A program made the translations under genes and the position numbers. The notes below the pieces were generated by a model. That model did not search any database. It saw only the letters and a program-made list of their open reading frames with translations, and was not told where the DNA came from. Positions 11,001-22,700 of a stretch of DNA of 64,000 bases are shown here, piece after piece (within the stretch, counting starts at the first letter, position 1; every line of letters starts with the position of its first letter). The stretch lies in contig CM042157.1 of the NCBI GenBank assembly GCA_023376005.1, forward strand, positions 52,633,841-52,697,840, read 5' to 3'. The DNA is from Doryteuthis pealeii (taxonomy: Eukaryota > Mollusca > Cephalopoda > Myopsida > Loliginidae).

Positions 11001-14000
11001 TTTTGAGGTTGAAAGTGATTCACTATATTGATTTGATTCAGCCATCTTGGCAATTTGTTGCTTATTCATACAACTGTTTTGAAAAGTAGATAATATATGA
11101 AAAAATTATCATTGATAGTTAAATGATATCAGAAGATTTTTTGTTCAATTTAAATTTGTTTTACAATGGTGAAGTGATGCAATTATGAATCCGGGAGAAT
11201 CCCTGTGTAACAGTAAGCTTCTGAGTAGACCGGCCAGTCGTTTAAAAAAATTGCATTTGAGAAAGTTTTTCTTTATTTCTAAATTGTATGGTCACATGAT
11301 AGTAGCATTTACTTTTCTTTCATCATATTCATAAAACAAGGTTACAAGTTGTTTAGAATCTTTTACTTGTAAATTTTGTAAAAAAATCAAATGGAGCCTC
11401 GAGGAAATGAATTTAAACTTTTTGATCTTCATATCCTCCCCTTCCAATTTCTACATGTCTACCTTTCCGTTTTCACTTTACCAATGGTAGAGGACCGACA
11501 GACTTTTATCTTTTACATTACAGTTTCTTAAAAAAATATAAGACTAATCAATTTCATCAGAAAATCTACGACCCACTTCTTTTTTTAGGTAAAAACTTTT
11601 GATCTTAATTCCTTTTAAGATCTTAAAATGAAAAATAACTCATTTGTAAAATCAATTTTAAAAAGGAAATAACTAGGTTATGTTATGTTCTATTTATCAA
11701 AACGTTTAACAAAAAAAAAAGAATTAAAACAAAAATTTGAAAACCAAAAAATGAACTTATTATTGAAAATTTCATTAAAAATCGTAGATTCCGTTTAAGA
11801 TTAACGATTCCATGATTCCATGATCACGGAAAATTGGTCCCACTACAAAGGCATTTTTCAAGTGCAAGTCTTCATCACATTTGTCTTCTTTTTATTAGAT
11901 ATTATTGTCATTGCAAAACAAATAAAATAAACTAGTTTTAACCTGTGCTAAACATATTACATAAGCAGAGTGTTGTTTTAAAGGAAGAATAAAAGAAAAA
12001 GACTATACTTACATAAATAAGAGAACCATCATTTGTCTTGCAAGAATATTCCTCTACAATAAGATGATCCCAAATTGGCCTAAAAATATACAAGGAATTT
12101 CAACTTAAGACTAATATACAAAAATTAAATACATAACAAAAAAAATACTGAAAAGATCAGATAGGACAAGCATTTTTCAGCAATGTAATGAAAAAGTATT
12201 TGTACCAAAGAAGAGAAAAAGAATGAAGTCTAAAAAACATTTGATCATTTCCAAAATAATTTATCAGTAAAAATTTGTAGTTGATAAACTGAATCAAACT
12301 ATTCGAGCATCCATTTTAATTTTATCTAATTTTAGATTAAATATTTCAGCCATTATTAATTCTGATAACTATTTTCTTTGTAATGGGTGATTACAGAGAC
12401 TGAACTCACAACATTCTGATTGTGAGTGGTGGCTCATAATTTAAGGAAAACACACTCCTGAGCTTCGAAATTATGGCGTGTATGCAAATTTCACACAGGT
12501 TGGGCATTACTAAGCAAAATTCACCTGGATGTAAGATCTTAGTGAGTGCAATGGTGTGTCTATCATTAAAGGTCTACCTTCCCAAACAGTTCACAACAGA
12601 CACTGCAACTTTCATTTTACTAACCAGAACAGAGACATGCCATAACAAAATAACCGGAACAAAGACCAGTGAGCATTTGCGTCGGGCTTAGAGACCAGTG
12701 AGCATTTGCGTCGGGCTTAGAGACCAGTGAGCATTTGCGTCGGGCTTAGAGACCAGTGAGCATTTGCGTCGGGCTTAGAGACCAGTGAGCATTTGCGTCG
12801 GGCTTAGAGACCAGTGAGCATTTGTGGTCGAATCGTCAATAGTGATGACCGTGGTTGATTTTGTTCATCACTTCACACCTCTATTTTGAAATAATAGGTT
12901 CATTTCACACAAGCTATTTTGGCGTTTGCAAAGGGCCAGAGGCCAGAGGGCATTTGCAGTTAGACACCCATGACGACCAAATCCTGAGCAGATGTCAGTG
13001 AAACTGCAGGAAGAGCCCATGTGACAGACAAAGAACAAATGTCAGCGAAGAAGAAGGAAGAGTCAAACAGACGTTGCTGAAAATTCAAATGAATCCCAAG
13101 CAGAATTAGTTTTCAACTTAACTGTTAATCAACATTATTGGCTTGTATTTCTGTTGGGTTTCACTTTCATTCTATTGGTAATTATATACAGGGCCTGTTG
13201 CTTGGGAGTTGATTGTACTCCAATTGGGTGTTGTAGCTGTGGGTTGTTAAGTGATAACAGAAATAAGTATTTACCTGAAATGTTATTCTATATGCCACTT
13301 TTGTGATAATGACATCGGGGAGAGGGTAGCGAGTGACTACAGAGACTGGACTCACCACCTCCTGATTGTGAGTGGTGGCTTGTAATTGTTGTATATTGTA
13401 CAAATGGAAATAAGAATTTCCGGTTAAATTAAACAAAGAAAAGATGACAAAAGACTTTTTTTCCTGGTAAAAGCGAACAAAGAAGTAAAAAAAACGGAAG
13501 CGAGGCTTTCCGGTCAAAGAAGCAGGGAGAAGATAAAGAAATATATAACAAATGCCCATTATCAGATCAAAAGATAAAGATGCGTAGGAGTACCAATCAA
13601 TATAAAAGGCCTGAGGGTTCGAGCCAACAGGTCAGTCAGACAGGAGACAGCAGACAGAGAGCAAGTGAGCGACAGACGCTCACGGTCGATTGCAGCCAAC
13701 AGCTGTGGGACCCACCAGCCCCCTTTACCTCACCATCCCAGTAGTAGTAGTAGTCATTGTCAAACGCTCGCCACCCACCACGTACAGCCGAGAAGAGAAA
13801 TAAAGTCAAAACTCCTACTATACCCATGTGTTGTGGTTTTTTAAGTCTGGCTACTACATACTTCGCCATGTAACCATATATACCCGCAACGTATACAGAT
13901 ACACGATTTAGCAGCTTGAGTTTGAAGAAGCCGCTGTATAACATATAGAATTTGATGCCAGTACGTAACATAATTTTGCACATTCTTCAACATAAAATTT

Positions 14001-17000
14001 TTTTCTTACTTTTAATTATAACTCTTAGATCATCAAAAACAGCACAGATTGAAAATAAAGTATAAGCACTTGGTGAAATTTGAATTTATGTCCACTTTGT
14101 CTGGTTAAATGCATCAGCTGCCCTGTCCAAACTACAAAACCCATTGGTTAAGAGAAAATCATATCTTATTCAAATTCATCTGCTCTTTTATTCCCAATCT
14201 TTCTATGTTATTTTTTTTTGTTTTTTTTTTTTTTTTTACAAGTAGGATGTGACACAAGGTCAATTTTTAAGCAGAGTTTAACAGATTTGAATTCAAAGTT
14301 TTTCTCCTTAGACCGGTTGACATACCAAAGTTAAAGAGCCCAATGTGCTCTACTATTTACCCATAGTTGAAGGGAGAATAGTTACATTTATAACTTTCCC
14401 AAGGTTGACTGGTTGGTGTTTAATAGCATACCAACCCTTGTGGGTTATTTAATTCTAAATCTTGTTTTTTATATGATTTTTTTTTTTTAACTTCATGTAC
14501 ATTAATAAATTGGTAGAAATAATATTTTAGATCTTTCACTGGCTTCATGTGTGTTAATAAATTGGTAGAAATAATATTTTAGATCTTTCACTGGCTTCAT
14601 GTGTGTTAATAAATTGGTAGAAATAATATTTTAGATCTTTCACTGGCTTCATGTGTGTTAATAAATTGGTAGAAATAATATTTATTTTAGATCTTTCACT
14701 GGCTTCATGTGTGTTAATAAATTGGTAGAAATAATATTTATTTTAGATCTTTCACTGGCTTCATGTGTGTTAATAAATTGGTAGAAATAATTATGGTTGG
14801 TTTGGTCTGAATTTTTAAACTATTAGATATATAATATTAATAATCATGTTCCTTAAAAGTACGACTGTTATCATCTTACAACACCCTCTGGTTAAAAATG
14901 AGACCATCTAAGATGAAATGCAAAAATGTAAATCCTGATTATCTGGTGTTGCTTATCTGCTGAATTCTTATTTCTTATGAGTAGCATCACCTCAGCTAAA
15001 TAATGGACCATTCCATTTTTATTATAAAGAAAGAAAGAAAAAGAACATGCTACACAGAAGAAAGAAAGAGCGTAGGAGAAAAATAGAGAGAGGGGATGAA
15101 CGAGCGAAAGCGATAACGCTAATCTGTTTCAATGAAAAGATGAAAAGAAAAAAAAAGAGTGAGGGAGTTAAATCAAGATTATTATACTTTTTATATATTG
15201 AACAATAGCTCTTAAATAAACATATCAAACATTGTAATAATTAAATTATCATACTGTGGTATATCCAGAGATCATGATAGTAGATATCATTTTTATTAAT
15301 TCAGTGTGTATCAATATATTGGTTGAAATAATTTTCCTTAACTTTATGTGTATCAATAAGTAAGTAAAGTTGTCGGGGTGGCCTAAAGTCGGTATCAGGG
15401 AGTCTATCCCCTTTTCACTAGCACTAAACCAAGGAGATTGTTTTTGCATCTGAGGTGGAGCGCCACACCTACCATCGGCTCCCTACTTTACCACACAGAT
15501 CCCTGTGCTATTCATACGCTGAGTTGGCAAAGGCCGGTATCGAACTAGGAACCTTGTGGTTTCTAGCCAAATGCTCTACCAACTGAGCTAACCCAAAGAA
15601 ATAACTTATTGTGTAGTAATAAACTGGTTGTTATATTAGCTTTTTCATTAATTTCATGTGTATTAATAAATAGGTAGAAATAATTATTTATTTACCGTAA
15701 TATTCGTGATAGATAAAGACAAATTCCATTGTGTTTGCCTGAGAAAACTACATCTTGTCCAGTTGTTGATCCCCGTCCCATCACACTCGAATGATAAGAC
15801 TGTGAATATTGTTGCTGTTGTGGAGTCTGGCCCATGGGGGTGGAGGCTTGTATTGGAGGAACACCTACAAATAAAGTATTAAAAAAAATAAAAAAGCTAA
15901 AATCACTTAGTACATCTTTAACAGTGAATGATAAAAGAAGTGTTTACATCAAAATGGTTTTGACTCCCACCCACCCCAAAGTTAAAGAAAATCATAAGCT
16001 TCTTCAAATATGAGATCATTTAATAAATTCATTTTAATTCAGTTTTGAGATTAGCAATTGAAATGGCAGATATAAAAAAAAGGAAAATGTAAATGTCATT
16101 TTATGTTCTATCAAATAGATACAAAAAAAAAAAAAAAAAAAAAATTTTTTTTTGAAAAGCAGGAACCAGCCAATGAACATGGTCAAAGGGAATATTTGAT
16201 TTAAAGGGAATATTTGATTTAGGCAAAATAGATATTCACAAAGATTTTCCAAGGAAAATAAATGAAAAGATTTTGAGGAAGAAAAGGTCCATTTTGAAAA
16301 TAGTGGATCAAGAAAAAAATGTTCCAAGTTTAAGATATTTGGAAGTAGGAGTTATTTTGCAGAAGAGGTAAATGAAAAGAAAATTCTCCAAGTTAATAAT
16401 TTCATTTTGTTGGTACTTGTTTGTGATAAAAAATGTTTTTAAAAAGTCATCTGCTCGAAAGAATTGAGGACCGAGTTTTTTTTCCCTCCTGGAGAAGGAA
16501 ATGGTATTTTCCTGAAACATTTAAGGACTTGTATGTATTTACTTTCACATTTTCCCTATGTTGAAATATTTCAATTTATGTTATCTCAATTTTCTTAGGT
16601 TTTATACTTGTCAAAATTGAATGTTCTTTTTATGAACTACATCTTTCCAATTTATTTAATATTTTCTAAAATATATATTAAAATATACTAAAAAAAAAAA
16701 AATTTTTTTAAAAATTGGTTTGCTACCTTTAATTACTACTTGTGCTATGATGACTGCACAAAGAGGTTTGATTTTTTTTTTTAAATATTTTTATTTTAAG
16801 TTCAAGCTGAATCACTTTGTGACAGTTTCTCAGCATGATCTGCTTGTAGACAAGTTTTTAAGTAAACCGAGAGAGAGAGTTAAAAAAAGAAATGGAAAGA
16901 TAATTAAGTATTTGTGTTAACTCATTTCTTATGCTTTTTTATGCACAGCATATTCAAAAATGTATTTTTTATAGTAATTATTAATTTTTTACTCAAAGTT

Positions 17001-19717
17001 TTTATTTAATCTCCAAAAGTTATGCTAAGATGGGAAAAAAATTAAAAAATAAAAATTTTCCAATTTTTTTTAAAAGATCTTTTCCCTCGCATCAAAAATA
17101 AATTCTTACCTGGGCTGGGATAAGAAGCTGCTCCTACACTAGTTGGCCCTCCTGGTCCAAATTCATTTTCATTTGACAATTTAACATGTGGGTAACCTCC
17201 ATACATGAAGAAAGCCATTCGAGCCCAATTGGCGACCTATAAAGATACACAGCATAAACAGATATTCTAATAAGAAAGAAAAATTACAATAGCCTTTCTT
17301 TTTTATAGCATTAATAAATACAATTTTCAAAATATACTATTCACAAGCAGATAAATATATTTAATCTTTTTAAAGATACTTAAAATAAATAAAACCTGGT
17401 TGGTTCTAAAATAAATTTTGAAATACTAAGCCAATTACAAAAAGTTAAATGTATTTTAATTTGTAGATATTTAGACTTTTTCATTAGAATTCTATTAATT
17501 TTTACCAATAGTAAATAAACATTTTATAAACATTTTTTTAATAGTAAGTAAAGGTTTTATAAACTTTTTAAAAAATACATTTTTACCAGTAGTAAATAAA
17601 GCTTTTATAGATTTCTGAATTATGTAAAATTTTACAGAGACATACTAAAATTACTGATATCCCAACTTTTCCTCTAATCATTTCATTAACCAATGGATTT
17701 AATTTTCAAAAACAGAAAGTTAGCACCATCTACCTACTATATTCCACCAAATGTTTTTGTCCATTTGTGATCAAGTAACTCTAGAATAATTTTCTGCGTT
17801 CACTGAAGAATGTCATTTGCATATTACTTTTTTAAAAACTATAAATTTTTTTAAAAGCTTAATTAAGTCAAGGGTTCAAATTTACAATGTCTGGACCCTT
17901 ACTTTGTGTCCATAAGGTTAGCTAAACTTAATTTATATATCTCTTTGTTTAATCATATGAAATATACACCTAGCAGAATATTTCCAAGCCAGAACCGAGG
18001 CATACGAGAAAGTAGGCCTGATGAATAGAGTTTGACGTCACTGTGATATCATCATATCTAGTCCCAAGTTTGTTTTCACCCAAACCGAGACCACACACGT
18101 CTAACACCTCGAAGTTTTTTGCAAATAGTCAACGACTTTTTCTTGTAATTATTCAGTCAATTAATTTTATTTTATTTTAATTTATAAACAAAAATGCCTT
18201 TTAAGTGTGTTGTGCCTTTTTGTAATGGAAACTATAGAAATGGACCGAAAGTTAGTGTTTTTTCTTTCCCTTATGATAAAATTTTGTGCGAGAAATGGAT
18301 ATACGCAATCAGACAAGAAAATTTTTTACCTACAAAGAATTTCAAAGTGAGTAATTTTTTTGTATTAAAACTAAATAAATTTAATTTAAACTTCAATAAT
18401 TGAAGTATTTTAAAGTCTTTGTAATTCACAAAATCAAGTTTAAGACATTAAAAGTGTTGTCTTAAGTTAACAAATTTTTTTTACATAAGAGCGTAAAGTA
18501 AAAAGTTTTGTAAAAACTCATATTTTAGAAATAAACTCTAAAGAAATTCTCAATATTAATTCATTAAATTCGTAAAGGGATATTTTTATAAACATAAAAG
18601 AAATAATTCTGATAATCCTAACAATATTTTTGAATAGTCTTATTCATAAATAAACGAGTCTATTAAATTAAATTGACCCCTCTACTATTTTGGTTAGTCT
18701 TAAATGCGAGAAAGTAAATATTTGTCTAATGTCTAATAATCCACAATTTCTTTGATATAAATTTATTCAAATAAAAAAGGGATATTATTATTATTATCGT
18801 TATCATTATTATTATTGAACTAAAGTTGGAAATCGTCCTCAAAATTTAAACGGAAAATTTTGACGACGATTTGCAACACATCAAACTAAATTTTGAAATT
18901 AAAATTAAGTTTAAAAATCCGACTCAAAATACTTGACTTTTTTGTGGGGGTAAATTTTGAAATATCTTCTAAACTAAAATATTCATGTGCAGTTTAGAAA
19001 ATATTTCAAGATTCGTTAAATAAATGAAATAAACTAACCTGACTTATCAAAAAAAAATATAGATAAATAAAGTAAATAAAAAAAAAAATAAAAAAAGATT
19101 TTTTATTGATGAAATAAAACAATTGCTTACCAAAAAAAAAAAAAAAAAGTCAAGTATTTTGAATCGTATTTTTAAGATTAATTTTAATTTCAAAATTTAG
19201 TTTAATGTGTTGCAAATTGTCGTCAAAATTTTCCGTTTTAATTTTGAGAACAATTTGCAAATTTAGCCTATGTTGTTATCATTATTTACTCCTTTTGAGT
19301 TTTTACATCAGTGTTAGCTGATGGTCTTTCACTGGAGTCTGAGTGACAGCAAGTCTCCTCAGGTCTCCAGGACTCTTCTGAGTATTCTGGCAGATTGCAG
19401 CAGTACAGTGTTCTGGATGGTATCAATCATTATAATTATTGCTATCATTATTATTATTAGTTTTTCACACCAGCATTAGCTGATAGTATTTCCCTGAAGT
19501 TATCATTATCATAATAATACTGATTATAATAATAATGATTCTAATAATGAAGGTTCTGAAAGTTTAGAAATCAGAGGAAGGATTGAAACCATTCAGAACA
19601 CTGCACTGCTGCAATCTGCCAGAATACTCAGAAGAGTCCTGGAGACCTGAGGAGACTTGCTGTCACTCAGACTCCAGTGAAAGACCATCAGCTAATGCTG
19701 ATGTGAAAACTCAAAAG

Positions 19718-19748
<31 letters not shown>

Positions 19749-22700
19749 ATAGTAATAATAATAATAATAATCATCAACAACAACAACAAAAAAAAATTAG
19801 TGATAATAAAATAATTCTAATAGTAATTAAATTAATCTCATGTCTTTGTAATTCACAATTGTAATTCAATTGAAACTTAGGATTAAAATTAAAGGATTAA
19901 AAAGGATAAAATCTATCAAAATTTTCAAAATCATTTTATCCAAAAAATAATTATTCATTATTCTAAATCAAAAAATATATAAATGTTAAAAATTCTCTCT
20001 TTATTTGTACTTAGATTTGTCACTAATAATTTTTTGTTGAATTGATAAATTATGTTCCTTAAAGATATCAGAACACTTAATTTTTCCTAGAATTATAAGA
20101 AAAATGCTTCATATTCTAGATTTTTGCTGACAAACTTTTAAGATTTTTACAAGGATTTAAAATAGGTTTTGATTTTTACAATATTTTTAGGTATGTGAAC
20201 TACATTTTCGACCAGAGGACATAAGACGAGAAGCATCAGCATTTGATGAAAAAACAGGGGCAGCAATTGAAGTTAAACTTTTTTAAAAATCTCTGTGATG
20301 GCGTGATTCCTAGAATTCTCCCAAACTGTCCCTCATATCTATCATCATCAATCACCTTTAGAGAGTCACCAGATTCTAGAAGAATTTGACTAGACAATTC
20401 TGCACTTAAAAGTGCTTTAAATGAAAGTGTTAAGGATGCGTTAGCATATACAAAACAAAACAAATTTTATGATATTAATGATCTGGTAGGAAAATTAAAT
20501 TTTCTTGATAGAGAATGCAAGAAACAGTTATCATATGCAGTATCATAAAACCCCCATATCCAAAAATAAATTTGTCTCTTTTAATAGAGTCTAATTTTGC
20601 AGTTCATGTATTTTGTAGGGATGTGAAAATGGATATGATAGATTATAAAATTCCTAAGCATATAAATTATCAAAATGTCCTAGAGACTCTAATAGAAAAC
20701 ATGAAGAAAATGGACACAGAACAACAGCAAGCTAATCCCCCTAGTATAATTTTTATATTAAAATTAATCATGTCATTTTTTATATTGATACAAGATGAAT
20801 CAAGCAAATATTTTAATTCAATAAAATTTATATATGAGCAGCTAAAATTAATGACACAGAATAAGTTTGATTATTCAACAGAAATGATGATATTTTCTTC
20901 ATTATTATATAACTGCTCTCCTAAAGGGTACAGATTATTAAGAGATAGCAAAAATATAGTTTTACCTAGTTATTCAACAATTAAAAGAGTAATATTATCA
21001 ACAAATATGAATCCTTTAATTGAGCAACATGATAACAATTTTCTCATCTATATTAACTCTTAACATCCCGTTGAGATTTTTCTAAGTCCAGAGCATTCTT
21101 ATAAGGATATATTAAAAAAATGGCTAAAAATGTCCTTTTCATCTAAAGTTACCTATTATTTCCCTTAAATCAAAGATTTCTACATATGTTTAATATTACA
21201 TTTAAACAAAGGCTATTGTTTGGGGCTGATTAGTTAAAATTAATGTGACTTCCAGCCGGGTGGAATGAGGTGGTATAGGACTTTAAGAGTTAAAAACAAA
21301 TTCAAGTTACTTATACAGAAAGACACCACAGTATCTTTACTTGTTGATGAAATTCACCTAAAACCTTATTTTGATTATAAGGGTGGTAATATTGTTGGCT
21401 TATCTCACAATAGAAATGAAGCTGCATTTGCTTTTATGCTTAGCAGTGTATTCTCACCATATAAGGATGTTGTGCATGTTATGCCAACTAAATGTCTTAA
21501 AGCTGAAAATTTATTTAATATTGTTAAATGTATTATAATTGGTTTAGAGGAGATAGGCTTTCAAGTATTATCAATCATAACAGATAATAATGCAATAAAT
21601 AAAAAGGCTATATCTTACTTTTGCAATCCACCAAAGCTTTCGATTGTATATCAACACCCATTTGTTAAGTCTCGGCCTCTTTTCTTTCTATTTGACTCAG
21701 TCCATATATTAAAATGCATTAGAAACAATTGGCTTGGTCAAAAAGATGCAACTAAATGCATGCTCTTTCCAAAATTTTGTCATAATGGAAATCATGAATT
21801 AAATAGTATCCAAAGTGCCCCATTTTGTACCTTACAGAAACTTCATGCCCTGGAATCTCAGTCAATTTTGAAATATTGTTATAAATTGACCTCAAAAGCT
21901 CTTTATCCTACTAGTCTTGAAAGGCAAAATGTTAATTTAGTTCTGCAAATTTTCAATGAATACACTATTCAGGGATTATGGACGTTAGGAAAACAGGAAT
22001 GTTTGCCTAATTTCGCAGAAGTTGCAGAATATATAAACATATTTTATATTTGGTGGACAATAATGAATGTAAAAACACCACATAAAGGTTGTCGCCTTAG
22101 AAATAAATACTGTAATCCACTTAGAGTAAATGAAGAAAATTTTAGATTTCTCTCTGTATTCTGTGACTGGTTAGAATCTTGGAATAGCATTTCTGGAAAA
22201 AATGGCAAATTAACAAAAGAAACCTTCACTGCTTTGCATCATACAACCTATGCATTTCTAGAACTGACTAAGTATTGCATGGAAGAATTGAAAATGCTAT
22301 ACATATTACCTGGCAAATTTCAGACTGATCACCTTGAGGCAAGGTTTGGGCAATACCGGCGACTTAGTGGTGATCAGTATAATATCTAAATACGGCAAGT
22401 CTTTGAGTGTGAACAAAAAATTAGAATGCTATCAGTTTTAAAACTGAGCTTATCATTTAATCAGCAATGCATTAAAATTGATTTAAATAATTTACAAGAA
22501 CCAAATTGGGATGAAGTGACAGAGCAGCAAAAGTTAGATATTCATAAATTTACAATTGGTGTCAAAGAGGATGATGTTAATAAATGTCGAGAAGTTCTTC
22601 CTGTAATATTATATTTAGACGGTTATTGCTTTTATGCTGTTTTTAAGAAAACTAAATGCAATAATTGCAAAAACCTATTATCTGGAAGAGATAAAGTGGA

